Source of the DNA: Branchiostoma lanceolatum
Lineage: Eukaryota > Chordata > Leptocardii > Amphioxiformes > Branchiostomatidae
Direction: 5' to 3'
DNA length: 64,000 nucleotides
Assembly (NCBI RefSeq): GCF_035083965.1
Contig: NC_089723.1
Coordinates: 34,041,193 to 34,105,192, forward strand
The notes beneath the pieces were generated by a model, which was not told where the DNA came from, did no database searches, and was given only the letters and a program-made list of their open reading frames with translations. The translations under genes were made by a program, and so were the position numbers. This document shows positions 1-11,107 of this stretch, piece by piece. How positions within the stretch are numbered: the stretch's first letter is position 1; each line of letters starts with the position of its first letter.

Positions 1-27
1 AGTAACCGTCGGTATGTCTTTATGTAA

Positions 28-1856
28 AGCCCCTGTCACACTTGTGCGTATAAGCCATTCCGCGTGAGTTCCGTGTTGAATTTTCACAACACGCAGTTGT
101 ACGCTCAAAATATCAATTTTTTTCCAGTTATGCGCGGCGCACATATAGCGTGTGAATAACAACTTCAACGCATTCAATGCGTTTGAGACACGTGTTATTT
201 GCATATGAAGTGCGCAATACTCTTATCCTTGCTGCGCATCAGGTGCGTGTGCTGAGCGCATTCCGAATGCCCACAACGACTGCCGGTCGCATGCCTGGCG
301 CACTTCCGACGACTGCTAATCGAATTACGAGCGTACCCCAGGTATGAGATGTGTTGAAACGGCATCTGCTGCCTGCTTTTCCTTTTATTACAAGTTCAGA
401 CTCGACTACAAGAACAACATGGGGCGCCGGCCGAAACGTGGCTCTTCCACCCACGCTAGCTGTGGCCGTGGCTCGTCTAATTCTGGAACACCCGTTGAGG
501 CGTCTAACACCCCTGATGCTGTAGGTGACCGTGATGGTTGTGTTGGCCATGGTACTGAAGACAGTCCCCCGGCCCCATCAGGCGAAGCTGTCCAGTCTCA
601 CTCCCCTGGTCACGAACCTGCAAACGAGGGTGGTGAGAAGGAGCAGACCTCCGGATCACCATCACCTCAGGCCTCGTCTGCTACCCCCCAAAATCCACGA
701 GCAAAGAAGACCAGCTACTCCCTAGATGCTGAGGTAGAAAAGGCTTTGGTGGAATCGATCAAGGAGAACGATATCCTCTGGAACAGTAAGCTGATCCGCT
801 ACAAACGTACAGATTTAAAAGAAGCTCTATGGAACGAAAAGGCGAAAGAGCTAGAGAAGACAGCCACCTACTTGAAAGGCTGGTGGAGGTCCATTAAGTA
901 CATATTCACAAGGCTACACAAGAGGAAGAGCGGAGATGGGCCCAAGGACCTCATTGAGAGGGAAGAATGGATTTTTGCCACTTGTACTTTCTTGCGGCCA
1001 CTAGTCCGGCACGTGTCACAACCAATGAGAAGTGTAAGAATGGAGGGACCTTGTGTCTTCGTGTCGTAGCTCCACCATTAATTGGTGATAGATCCCAAAC
1101 TGTTGTCTTCTCTCTATCCACGGCCGGACCCAGACGGTCCTTTGGCGTGCTCTTCTCCTTCTTCTCTTTCTTTGACGAAGGAGATGGAGTTGTAGGTGGA
1201 CGATGTCATGCTGGTGTTGGATGACAGCAAGCATGGGGTGTCGCCGGTTATGGCCTGGATCTGCCATGTTCGGAAGGTCTATCCACCTCGGAGTCAGAGG
1301 TGTCCTCGAATTTATACCAAATCTGGAATATGCCCCGGATGTTCGTCGAGCACGCTATGTGAACGATATCCGTTAGCTATCTGTGCGTTTGTCAGACGTG
1401 TACTGGTACGTGCAATGCGCTGCCCGATCGCAGGACGAACGACACTAATTCGTGACGTATATTCTTATTCGCTATACGGTCGATCATCATGCGTTGTATC
1501 TGCGCTGCAAGTGCGCGATGTGGTCGCTGCGCAGAGATCGTGCCGCAAGAGGAGCGTATTACGGCGATTGGAACGCAAACACAAAGCGCGCTCGTACCTT
1601 ACTCGACCGATGTCGGACGTGTGAACTTCGTTCTTATAACGTCTGAGCTGCGTCCCAGCGTTCGCACGAAAGTTTTCGGTAGTTTCAAAACTATCAGGCG
1701 TGCTGGGCCGTGCCTTGCGTATGCCTGCGTGCCTAAAACTATCACAAAACGATTGAGAAACGCATTAGGTGCGTGTTGGGCGCACGCCGGCGTATGACAA
1801 AAATGTTAACACGCAACTCACACGCTCATGTTATACGCACAAGTGTGACAGGGCCT
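28..1856 (+). mobile_element. PIF/Harbinger-type DNA transposon, apparently lacking a transposase
   Basis: The ends are near-perfect terminal inverted repeats of about 50 bp; the shared core reads CCCTGTCACACTTGTGCG on the left and its complement on the right. The element is flanked by TAA at 25-27 and at 1857-1859, which fits the 3-bp TWA target duplication of PIF/Harbinger elements. Inside is one open frame with a MADF/Myb-like domain, the usual second gene of this superfamily. I found no DDE transposase, so mobility would need a transposase from elsewhere. The superfamily assignment is an inference from target duplication, TIRs and cargo. Confidence 0.75.
419..1069 (+). CDS. MADF/Myb-SANT-like protein of a Harbinger-type transposon
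   Basis: A 216-residue open frame inside the transposon at 28-1856. The start chosen is the ATG at 419, in good context (CAACATGG); an in-frame ATG at 344 would add 25 residues. The first 100 residues are low complexity, rich in Ser, Gly and Pro. From about residue 105 to 195 lies a helical, tryptophan-containing module (LVESIKENDILW, LKGWWRSIKYIF) that resembles MADF/Myb-SANT DNA-binding domains. In PIF/Harbinger elements such a protein works with the transposase at the element ends. After 1069 the similarity seems to continue in other frames near 1090-1190 (a Ser/Pro-rich frame), so the gene may be frameshifted or have an unrecognised intron. Confidence 0.55.
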   Translation: MGRRPKRGSSTHASCGRGSSNSGTPVEASNTPDAVGDRDGCVGHGTEDSPPAPSGEAVQSHSPGHEPANEGGEKEQTSGSPSPQASSATPQNPRAKKTSYSLDAEVEKALVESIKENDILWNSKLIRYKRTDLKEALWNEKAKELEKTATYLKGWWRSIKYIFTRLHKRKSGDGPKDLIEREEWIFATCTFLRPLVRHVSQPMRSVRMEGPCVFVS

Positions 1857-1859
1857 TAA

Positions 1860-2254
1860 GCCCCGTGATCCCCATGGATGTTGGGATTATGGTATCGGAA
1901 GTCTCAGGGTGACGTAAAGCCGCGTCGGCAAATTTCCTGGAAACTGGACTGTCGCGCCAAGGGGGAGAGAGAACTAATAGTCTCATAAGGACCACCCTCC
2001 TCTTGCAGGGTCGAAACGTTCGGCAACAAAGCCTCCAGCATAGAGAACTAGTGATCCTCATCAGGACCGTTTTCAAGAAAAATGAGGCAGACATAAATAG
2101 AGAACTGATAAGCTGATGGGGTCCGTATTGACCCGGCTGTTACATCACTACGTATGATTGAAAGAAGACACGTACATGTAAACTGTGAATCCGTTTCTGT
2201 AACGCTCGCTGTCAATTCTATGGGCCATTATCATAGATAGGGCAGCTCGTTTGG
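1860..2254. other. Intergenic stretch with nothing recognised
   Basis: I see no convincing coding region, RNA gene or inverted repeat between the Harbinger-type element and the SINE fragment that follows. Confidence 0.5.
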
Positions 2255-2395
2255 GGCTAGACCCGTCTTTCGGAAGGTACGTAAGATGGGGGTCCCGTGC
2301 TCGAGGTCCCGTGTTCGAGGAAGTGTCTCCAGTACTAGCAACCCCTCACAGCAAAAATGTACCCTGCTATTGAAATATAGCAAGGAAACTTTCTG
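2255..2395 (+). mobile_element. tRNA-derived SINE, 5'-truncated copy
   Basis: It shares the body of the SINE family seen complete at 48805-49045: the blocks GTCTTTCGGAAGG, ATGGGGGTCCCGTG and CCCTGCTATTGAAATA. The tRNA-like head and the tetranucleotide tail are missing. Confidence 0.6.
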
Positions 2396-2406
2396 ACCAT
2401 TCTAGT

Positions 2407-2892
2407 CATTTTACACTGGTTTTTATTTGCAACACTGCGATTTCCAATACCCTACTCAGTGGGGTTTCATTCGCAAATGCGTCACACGTCAGAGTGACCG
2501 CAAGGGGAAATTTGTCGAAAATTTGCAAAGTCGTCGCCACTTTATAAATTAGTCGCCAACAGGTCGCAGCAGTCCAGTGAGATATGGGCCGTAGTGCAGT
2601 GTCCATGAGATAGGAACCCCAAGTTCAAGACTTGTTTACCAAGTTCAAGCAATCTGTTATGTTGGATGACAAGAAACTCCCCACGAAGCCTCTTGGATAA
2701 TCAAAAGGAGTACTCTGCAATCGGCTACCCTTTCAGTGTATCGGGTCATGTATCTTTCTGGATTGAGACGTGTTGCTGACAAAAATGGCGACGACTTTTC
2801 AAATTTCCAAAAATTATTTGGGAATGAAGCCCCACTGAGCAGGTTTTTGGAAGTCGTAGTGTTGCCACTGAATTAAAAACCAATGTAAAATG
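2407..2892. mobile_element. Inverted-repeat element (MITE-like), about 486 bp
   Basis: Left end CATTTTACACTGGTTTTTA matches the complement of the right end (CATTTTACATTGGTTTTTA). The similarity continues inward through a cluster with GCAACACT and CCCCACTGAG, and again around the GGCGACGACTTT motif. There is no coding capacity. Confidence 0.6.
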
Positions 2893-3325
2893 ATTAAGCT
2901 GTTAAGCCGTTGTCGACTGTTCGATGTACATGCATGTGTCGAAAAGCGCCAGGGGAATTTCCCCGACGGTCACGACTAGGGGAAGAATAGCTCTTCAGTG
3001 AACTGACCTACTAGTTCTAGATCGCTTTAACTTTCACGGTACGTTTTGTTTCGTCAATAAAGCTACTTTTTTTTCTGTCACACAGGTATCTGATTATTCG
3101 CGCCCGCACGATTCACGCTTCCGAACGCGTGTAGAGTTTCCAAACGTAAACTCGAGTCGGCATCAATTAGCATGATTAGTCGTCTGGGGAAAGTTGGCTC
3201 AGAGCGCGCCGCATAACGTGCCAGAAAAGGGGTCTGCGTGGAAGATACCCGGGACAATTGGTACTCGTGACTGTTTAAAGCCCTACATGTATATAACGGC
3301 GTGTTGCCCGACCGGAACAACCTGC

Positions 3326-3480
3326 TATGGTAGCCTCCTTTGCAGGCCTTCTGGGCGGCGCCGGCGATGATTTTTTTTTGGGGGGGGAGCACTGATTCGC
3401 GATTTTCAATTTCCCGGGGCCAGGGTCTTTTGCTGCCGTATTGCCGCCTATGGATAGGAGGGCTAAGGAGGCTACTGATA
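3326..3480. repeat. Fold-back repeat with TAGCCTCC ends
   Basis: TAGCCTCCTTTGCAGGCC near 3330 is complemented by GGCTAAGGAGGCTA near 3460-3474. The interior holds a T-run next to a G-run. It shares its end motif with the fold-backs at 3521-3664 and 7088-7256. Confidence 0.45.
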
Positions 3481-3520
3481 TGGAGGGATCCATCCAACTG
3501 AAGAATACATGCATATGTGA

Positions 3521-3664
3521 TAGCCTCCATAGCAGGCTCTACCGGGCCTTTTTTTGCTTATAATACACTTTTCGCAGCCAGCCCGTAACCATCAGCCAGA
3601 CTGTTACACGAAAAGTGTATTATAAGCCCAAAAAAGGCCCGGTAGAGCCTGCTATGGAGGCTAC
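3521..3664. repeat. Large near-perfect palindrome (fold-back element)
   Basis: Arms 3521-3574 and 3609-3664 are almost perfect complements, separated by about 34 nt. The ends read TAGCCTCCATAGCAGGC. It would form a hairpin with a stem of more than 50 bp. There is no open frame. Confidence 0.8.
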
Positions 3665-3669
3665 ATATG

Positions 3670-4530
3670 TGACTAGTCTTCAGACTAGTGGCTACTAATA
3701 ATCAGTGTCGGCGTTGGAAAAATAGGTCAAAATAGAATGGTTTTGCCAGAGCTCGAACTGAGTTAGCCGGTCAGGAAATGCCAAGTCACGACTTCTTCTG
3801 GTACACTCTTCACCAAATCTATTATATTTTTCCAGGTTTGGTACCAAACGGAAATAGTGGAGGTCAGAGTTAACACCTCTATATCATGTGCATTGTATAC
3901 GCTTGCATTGTATATTGCCATGGTAAGTGGCGAAAAGGACAGAAAGAACGCACACCACTAGAGGGACTGACATAGGAAATGCAAAAAAAAGGACATACGG
4001 AACAAGCATGGACAATACACCTGCTTATAGATTGGTTTCAAACACATTTACAATAGTACCATTTGCCATGTAACCCCCATTAAAATCAATCCGCCGGGTT
4101 ACATAATCCGCCACTTTAAAAAAGAAATAGTGGGTTTGAGAGATCTCTAGTGCAGCACCCCCAAGTATGCACAGTTTAGATATACAGGAGTGCATTATGC
4201 TGGCCTATGGGAGATGTCGGGTTGGACATCTGTTTGGACGTATCATTCCAGGGTGACAGAATTATGTCCCCTGGTGGAATAATGTAACTTAGTCGATGTT
4301 ATACCCCTTCAAAATGCCGACAGTTCGAACCAGGCACGACTCGAATGTCGTCAACTTTTTCTTCCGTTCCGTCAGATAACAAGGGTGACTTAATTACTGC
4401 AGATCTGGTTTACTCCAGCTGGGATCATGACATGACGTCATTGATGACGAAAGTCGTTACCATCAGGCTCATTTATTTCAATGATTCTGGGTCACACCAG
4501 CTGTTAGATTTATCAACAACAGTTACATAA
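3670..4530. other. Intergenic stretch with nothing recognised
   Basis: Only short or random-looking frames are present, including a 61-residue one at 4345-4530 without recognisable similarity. No repeat family seen elsewhere in the window was noticed here. Confidence 0.4.
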
Positions 4531-5106
4531 GGCCATGTTTATTCGATTATATGGATGACATCCTCTGGGAACCACAAAACTGATGCGAACGTGCGAAAAA
4601 AGAAGTTTGGCAAAAAAATGTTGCCTTCATTATGAAATCTTAGTAGTCACGAAGTTTGAAAATGCTTGAACACATAGTAGGGTATACCGAACAATAAATT
4701 CTTAATTTTTTGTTCGTTTACATGTTCTTCTTAGCTGTAGACTTTGAAATGAAATGAAAAAAAAGGTTTGTCAAAAAAAAGGTTCCCTTCTTTATGGAAT
4801 CTAAGTGGTCAGGAAGGTTGAATAAATGACTGAACACACAGTTTAAGGTATACCGAACAATAGAGTCTTCATTTTTTGTTCGTTCACATCTTCTTCTTAG
4901 ACTTTGGAATTGACTTTAGAATTCTATGACATTATATTAGTATCCGTTTTCCAAATCTATTTTTGGGTGCAATTTACGGCATATATTTGCTCATTTTGCA
5001 GCTTTGTGTGATTCACAATATAGTCAAAAACCTTTTTTGGAAACGAAAATTGATGCGCGTACATATGTCATCCATATACCTTACATGTAACCAAATCAAC
5101 ATAGCC
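4531..5106. mobile_element. MITE of the GGCCATGTTGATTTGATTAT family
   Basis: Ends: GGCCATGTTTATTCGATTAT on the left and the complement of a related sequence on the right (ACCAAATCAACATAGCC). Next inward come ATGGATGACATCC and a motif ending in TGATGCG, again inverted at the right (ATGTCATCCATAT). The interior carries a duplicated block (ATACCGAACAATA at about 4685 and 4852), which makes this copy longer than those at 24336-24741 and 62846-63221. Confidence 0.7.
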
Positions 5107-5680
5107 TAAATGTATTCACAACGCAATGGTTTGCTGTACGACTCTGCATGACACTTCATCTCTTGACCCACACGGATAGACAGATAAATTGATACGGATG
5201 GATATGTCAGGGTAGAAATTGCAATCTGGCAGAATCGTCGATTCTGCCGGTATAGTTATAATAGTGCTGTTGCTTATGAAAAACGGACGGCACTGGCGTG
5301 TCGCTAGGAAGACATGGCCTGGGTAGCGCCTGGAGACTCGGGCGGCATGGTGAACTGGCCAAGGTCCTAGGTTGGCGTCTTAGCGCGGGCTCCGCCGTTC
5401 GACAGCGGCAACGCTGCCACCAATGTTGCTTGTAATAAATGTACGTCCACTCAGACTCGTGCCTTGGCTGAGACTGATCTAGGGTCACCTGGGTCCTTGT
5501 CCTTTTATAGGGTCTTAATTTAGGCCAGATGCTCTACTCACAGGTTCGAAAATTTAGATGGGTCTTTTAATATACATGTAGTAAGTGGGTGACAGACGTT
5601 CCCCCATCCAATACCGCTAGAACGTCCAAACTTCGGTCATGAGTGTTGGAAAGGTTGCCGTGCCCCGCCCTCCTTTACTT
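5107..5680. other. Intergenic stretch, no gene recognised
   Basis: A 93-residue minus-strand frame (5207-5488) is Arg/Pro-rich and resembles no family I know. No splice-consistent exon chain was found. Confidence 0.35.
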
Positions 5681-5806
5681 TAGCCTGGGTACCATCCTCA
5701 GTAGCTATAGCCGCTGGTTCAATCTTATCGCATGCTAACGTAACCACGGTTAGCAAGCGAAAAGGTTGAGCTAGCGGTTACTACGGAGGATGGTACCCAG
5801 GGCTAT
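5681..5806. repeat. Inverted-repeat element with TAGCCTGGGTACC ends
   Basis: TAGCCTGGGTACCATCCTC at the left is mirrored by GAGGATGGTACCCAGGGCTA at the right, and inner parts (GCTCAACC, GCGGTTACTACGG) pair too. The element at 23103-23368 has the same ends. Confidence 0.65.
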
Positions 5807-6470
5807 TCCTCCTTGTGCCTCCTGACTCCGTTAATCTAACACGTCCCTGCAGCTGCCACCGCTGATGACTACCCCGCGCGCGGTTGTTGCAAATTTTCCG
5901 CTCGAAATCTTTCAATGAGCAAGGCCACGCGTTAACTTTTAAGTCGTGAATTTTCCCTGGGTTACTTCCGTTGCGCCCCGACATGCGATGAAGATGAAGA
6001 CAGGACGTGAGCGCTGGGGGCCCTTTGGGGGATGCCGGTGGTCCTTATTGTGGGGCAGATTGCCACCTGCTCTCCCTAATCACCCAAGCTGTAGTAAAAG
6101 GCGGAGATTTTCCACCTATCGATTCCACGTTACACCTATATGAAGCGCACGTAGTTTCTCCGCATATTTTACTCCGCGGCGGAGGTAGTCAGCCCCTTCT
6201 AAGCGTATCCGGCGCTGTCGGGTTTTAAAGGCTTACAATATGCAAGCACACAGAAAGCGGCTTATTACATGGTTCAAGAAAATGCAGACGGTTTCGTAAT
6301 CTGTGGTATTCAGGCACTGGGTTCTTTTAAAATCTAGCGTCCACGTTGGGTTTTAAATCGTCAGGATTTAAATCTAACAGTCATCCCTTTTTGAGTTTCC
6401 GGAAATATCATTGTTGTGCTTAAAATCCATCGTTCCTACTTTTGGTAACTTTATTGCCCGCTCACACTGC
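5807..6470. other. Intergenic stretch, no gene recognised
   Basis: Short overlapping frames near 5946-6228 lack recognisable domains. Nothing else was noted. Confidence 0.35.
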
Positions 6471-6580
6471 GTGCGTGCGTGCGCAAGCATATACATATGT
6501 GTGTGTACGTTTGCGTGCATGTGTATATACATGGGTGTGTGTACGTTTTGTGTGCATGTGTATATACATGTGTGTGTATT
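6470..6580. repeat. TG-rich imperfect simple repeat
   Basis: Runs of TGTG and TGCG are interleaved with three copies of the block GTGTATATACATG. The frames reading through it are Cys/Val or His/Thr-rich artefacts. Confidence 0.6.
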
Positions 6581-7087
6581 TAGCTTGTAGCTGTTGTACT
6601 CTTCAAACATCAGGGAACAAATTCCTTGAAAGGCGATGCTGGCTGAGTGGGGGTGAATTGGCGCACGCCCCCGCACTCAGGCTACACACGTCATTCACTT
6701 ATTAACTACAAAGTAGCATCAGGACGGTGACGTCAGAGACGGCCAAAGCGACGGGTTTGATATTAACGAAGAGAAGAAAACAAACTGGGGTCCCAAATGG
6801 ATGGACCCCATGCATCTTTCCTCTTAATTCTTCTCCTTACGACAGGCAAGCCTTTATACTATAGAAACCCGTCGGTCCATTTTGTCGCCAACTGCACCAG
6901 ATTTGCACTTCTGCGCATTTCCTGTCGATTCTATTCTATTCTCAATCTAACGGTTTTTCAGCTGCTTCTAATGTGGGACATGCGGTTTGTCATACATTTT
7001 TCATAAACCAAGCTACGTATGTTTCTCCTGTTCTGTACTGCTGGAAATTTATCCATCCTCTTCTCTTCTTTCACACCACTGACAGCG

Positions 7088-7256
7088 CTAGCCTCCGTTG
7101 CAGTCCTTTTCCCCGCAGCGTTTTTTTTTCCCCAAAATTTTTGTTTGGGGGGGGGGGGGGCGCCGCGTATCTGCTTGGGATCACGTATCCGCCGTGCCCC
7201 TGTGTCCGCTATAGAAAAAAAAACGCTGCGGGGAAAAGGACTGCAACGGAGGCTAG
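7088..7256. repeat. Fold-back element with TAGCCTCCGTTGCAG ends
   Basis: CTAGCCTCCGTTGCAGTCC at the left is exactly complemented at 7238-7256. The stem continues through CTTTTCCCCGCAGCG and a T-run for about 40 bp. The interior has a 14-nt G-run. Confidence 0.75.
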
Positions 7257-7273
7257 ACAGTGTGTGGTTTGGG

Positions 7274-7461
7274 TACTCTCCAAGCAAAGGAAGGGTTCCG
7301 GCTGATTTTTGACGTGTTTTTATGCGTTTTTGTCGGGCTTTCTACTTTGTCTTTTTTTCTCTCTTCAAACCCCACAGAGACACAAAAAAGTAGAAAGCCC
7401 GACAAAAACGCCTAAAAACACATTAAAAAACAGCCGAAACCCCTCCTCTGCTTGGAGAGTA
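7274..7461. repeat. Second fold-back directly after the first
   Basis: TACTCTCCAAGC at 7274 pairs with GCTTGGAGAGTA at 7450-7461, and the inner block CGTTTTTGTCGGGCTTTCTA pairs near 7385-7411. The two arms are long and only slightly diverged. Confidence 0.7.
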
Positions 7462-7839
7462 GGTTTGGGCACGTGCTTGTATCACGTGGTACGAAAAGCA
7501 TGCACTTTGGTGTAACATGAGGTGCATTTACAATGTGCCCTAGCATATACAGACTCTCGACCTAGTTCAGTCTCGTGATTTTGTTAACGTGTATTTCGTT
7601 TTGATGACGTACTTCTCGTGCTTCTGGTTAATGGGCGACTGGATCCTTATAGTACCTATTCACCGGAAGGAAGCAGCCGAAGTCACGTGTTTGCATTTTC
7701 AAATGTTTCCTGCATCTGCTGATGACTTTTTTTTCATGTCGAAATTTGACACAATGCTCTTATTTGGTATTCTTTGATTTAAATGATAGTAAAATCTCTG
7801 GTGATATAATTTGATACTGAGAATTGGAATAATTGCAGT

Positions 7840-7935
7840 CAACCTGTACAAGTGACCACCTCTACATAAGGACCACCTGGTCAAATAAGTGACCACTTTT
7901 TTGCGGTGACATTTTTCCCCCTGATACTATCTATT
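7840..7935 (-). repeat. Fragment of the GTCAAATCTG / GGTGGTC repeat family
   Basis: AGTCAACCTGTACAAGTGACC followed by GGACCACCTGGTCAAATAAG resembles parts of the elements at 41664-41830 and 59221-59381. Confidence 0.4.
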
Positions 7936-7959
7936 GTTACCACCTGTCCACATATGTAG

Positions 7960-8520
7960 TTTTTAGCCTCCACCAGGCCTTCCTACGGGGGTACAGCTTT
8001 GAATTCGGCAAAAAAGGGACTAATTGGCCAGGAGAGTCAGTCCACGGTATATCCAACTAGAAAGCCCATTATCGAACTTGACCTTCCTTTCTGTAAACCC
8101 TACCCATCCACTGAATATCATACAGGTCCATCAACAACGTCTTGAGTTATGCTGGCGACATACAAATACACATCCACACAACGCCTACTGCAGTACCGAC
8201 GGAAAATGCCAGGGGAACCATTTTTGAACTTGACCTCCGTTTCTACAACATCTACAGACCTACAAAAAATCATTAAGATCCATCAAGGTTTCCGTCACTT
8301 TTTTTGCCTACATACTAACACAGAAAAGTTAAAAGTCCGCTGCAGTACTGTTAATTAACGCAAGGTAAACCATTTTCGAACTTGACCTCCCTTTGCACAA
8401 CCACTACACACCTACCAAAAATCATAAAGATTCATTGAAGCTTTCTTGAGTTATGCTCCTGACATACATATAGACCCACCCAACAGATTTTTCAACCGAA
8501 AACATAATCTTACAAGTACA
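7960..8520. repeat. Three diverged tandem units of about 150-160 bp
   Basis: Each unit carries GAACTTGACCT followed by a CTACACACCTAC-like block, AAAATCAT and then GTCTTGAGTTATGCT (near 8074, 8225 and 8378). The same motifs occur on the other strand near 27990-28260 and in the repeats at 25210-25560 and 51550-51835. Confidence 0.6.
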
Positions 8521-8535
8521 AGTACTCGGCGAAGA

Positions 8536-8678
8536 TAATTAGTTGGTAACTGGGAGAACCCGGTTCGAATCCGAATCCGGGAAGGGTATCCTAGTTGGAG
8601 TTGCACCGTCTTTCGGAAGAGACGAAAAATGGGGGTCCCGTGTTCGTGGAGGTGCCTCAAGCACGTTACAACAGCCTC

Positions 8679-8680
<2 letters not shown>
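8536..8680 (+). mobile_element. tRNA-derived SINE fragment
   Basis: It starts near the box B-like motif GGTTCGAATCC, followed by the family body GTCTTTCGGAAGAGACG and GGGGGTCCCGTG. It is truncated at both ends and its right side meets the TG microsatellite. Confidence 0.6.
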
Positions 8681-8681
<1 letters not shown>

Positions 8682-8722
<41 letters not shown>

Positions 8723-8750
8723 CGTGTGTGTGTGTGTGGGGGGGGGGGGT
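8682..8750. repeat. (TG)n microsatellite ending in a G-run
   Basis: About 55 bp of TG dinucleotides, interrupted by TGCG, then ten or more G residues. Confidence 0.95.
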
Positions 8751-9061
8751 AGACCACGTGCACGTGGCACCTGTGTCTACCTACATGTAACTAACTCCGC
8801 TGGCTACAGGGAGAGTATTTGCCGGGGTAGCCGGAGTCACAGTGTCCACCGTGCACCATAGGGTAACATTAGCCCACGTTTGTGCTGCCATTTCCAGGGA
8901 GGAATGATACTCTTCCAACGGATAGAATCTGGACGATTCGTTCACCCTACTTTTGTCGAATTCTACTATTTATAATGTCATACCCAATTAAGTAGGAAGA
9001 CCTGGTGTAGTAGGCTAATTTGACATTCCCCTGAGAATCTAGTCCATTTCAATCGCGCCAA

Positions 9062-9290
9062 GAGCCTCTAACAGGCCCCGCGGATGGCTGGAAAAATGGT
9101 AGAAATTAGCCAAATAGAGAGAATAGTATACCAAGGGAGTCGGTTACGGATAGAGGGTCCAATATGCCATCCACATCTAGAGGTCGCAAACTGTAACTTC
9201 TGTAGCGGACTAACTTCTCTGGAATGTTATCCCTTTATTTGGCCAATTTCAACGATTTTTCCAGCAACCTGTGGAGCCTGGTAGAGGCTA
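9062..9290. mobile_element. MITE with GCCTCTAACAGGCCCC ends
   Basis: The end motif GCCTCTAACAGGC is mirrored by GCCTGGTAGAGGC at 9277-9289. The interior block GCCAAATAGAGAGAATAGTAT recurs in the copy nested at about 23150-23317. Confidence 0.6.
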
Positions 9291-9600
9291 GTGTACACTG
9301 ACGTGGCCGTTTTGTTTGTTAGACACACGACGTTCTTTCGGCACCCAAGCTATAGTCTTTAAGTATCAGACTTATCAACCTAGGATTGATGTGTTTTCCT
9401 ACAACGATTGCTACCAAGTACAGTAGAAGCATCCTCATTAGACAGCTTTAAACAATACATGCAGTTAAATATGCGAAGGTTAGACGTGACAGGTCGTTCG
9501 GTGTAATATAACCTGCTGCTACCGCACTGCGTGCCTGCGAAGCTGGTGTGTTACGCCGAAGGGCTGTTATGCCGGCTATATAGATACAGAAGCTATGGCA
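9291..9600. repeat. Repeat related to 28990-29310 in opposite orientation
   Basis: The blocks GACAGGTCGTTCGGTGTAAT, AACCTGCTGCTA and CAACCTAGGATTGATGTG reappear inverted near 29060-29110 and 29265-29290. The peptide frames in both copies are alike only because they share the repeat. Confidence 0.5.
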
Positions 9601-10284
9601 ACCCATCCGCAAGAGGGAGAGGAAATACATTTCAGAGCCGATGTGCGTAACGGAAGGACCCCGCGTTCGTCACCATAAAGAGTGTCTTCTGGGGGCTGGT
9701 AATGTAACGTCACCTCACAGAACCTCACGTAGCTCCCAGGAAGCAGTTCCGTGACTTTTTAGATGTTTCATACGGAAAGAAATGGTTTCATGCGGTTCAC
9801 AACTGAGGGATCAAACAAAAGCGCCGGCGCCGGATGTCATGTGGCCTTTTATGACCCACGACCTTGGGCGATCATAAAACTAACAGATAAAACCGCACAA
9901 GAAGCATACTGAAGTCGGAAAAAGGGACATCCAAGATTTCTCTCCAGTGTTGATTTGACCAAATGATGTGAGGGTGTGGTCTGTTATGTGTTATAAAGCA
10001 CTACTTGATGCAAGTCTGGGTTTTTTGACTTTCTCTTATATAAGCCGAGGCTTACAATGAATATATGAATACATGAACCGCCGTTGTGAAGATATACATT
10101 TATGTTGCGCTATGAAAAATCCAATCAACGCTGTGTATTCGCATATATATTGGCAAATAACGATTCCCAATAAACTAGCGAAAGGGTGGCAATCAACAAG
10201 TCATTTCATAAAGCTAAAGGGTTGACTTCTTTCCAAAACAGAGGGAATATAGGCATCAAGCAGGCTATATTTCTACAGGAAGGG
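9601..10284. other. Intergenic stretch with nothing recognised
   Basis: No frame over 60 codons with known similarity, no tandem array and no clear inverted repeat were noticed. Confidence 0.4.
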
Positions 10285-10525
10285 GTTGCTAGCCCTTTCC
10301 CTCTATTGTGATCGAGGCACCTCCTCGAACACGGGAGCCCCATTTTACGTCCCTTCCGAAAAACGGGTGCAGCCACAACAGAGATGCCCTTCCCATGCTT
10401 GAACCGGGGTCTCCAAGTTAAACGTTCCTTCCGAAAAACAGGTGCAGCCCCAACAGAGATGCACCTTCCCGTGATTGCACCGAGGTCTCCCAGTTAACAA
10501 TTAATTGCACCCATGAGCTTAGTCT
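10285..10525 (-). mobile_element. tRNA-derived SINE, minus orientation, with a duplicated body
   Basis: The family blocks read on the minus strand. The segment with CCTTCCGAAAAAC and CAACAGAGATGC occurs twice in succession (about 10352-10400 and 10422-10470), so this is a composite or internally duplicated copy. Confidence 0.65.
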
Positions 10526-10889
10526 CCAAGCAGACCCAACGGTTGCAAAGACCGTATCCAGCTGGCAGAAGGAGTTTTTATTGCAACCCGACGGTGCCTG
10601 ACAAGTTCTCTGGCTGACTGGAGCTTCTTTGGCTAGCTTTCACGATTTTGGCACCGTGGAGATCTGCTTGGAGATTACCATGCGGCTGAGCTGTGATGAG
10701 GCTGCTACCAGTATGGCTACAGGGACATCCCATCCGTTCACCGGCTCTTTAGTTTAATATGAATGATCTCTGGTCCCTGGAAACGTGACGCATGTACGTC
10801 AGGTCGGCTGACTGACGCTAATATTCATAACCGGAAACCACTGCGCCTACGTAACCTACTCTTCAGGACAGGAAGGAAACTACAGTAGA

Positions 10890-11107
10890 TACTGTAAATT
10901 TTGATGTGGTTTTATCATTTTATCCGTTTTCGCCCGTGAAATCTTACCGCAAAATTATGACATGGCGAATATGTGTTTTGTATTTCTACTGTAATACAGA
11001 ATTATTTTAACCGCTAACTTCAAACACATCGAAAACCGCATTTCTGCTCCTACCGCAAAATTTAGCCCCGCAAAATTACTGAATTTACAGAAGCACGGTT
11101 TACAGTA
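10890..11107. mobile_element. MITE of the TACTGTAAAT family
   Basis: It starts TACTGTAAATTTTG and ends GGTTTACAGTA, with the internal motifs TTACCGCAAAATT and ATTTCTACTGTAATACAGAA. At least seven related copies lie in this window (16629-16845, 32489-32655, 38993-39205, 42567-42775, 45713-45895 and 50152-50315; a partial one ends near 20280). Confidence 0.7.
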
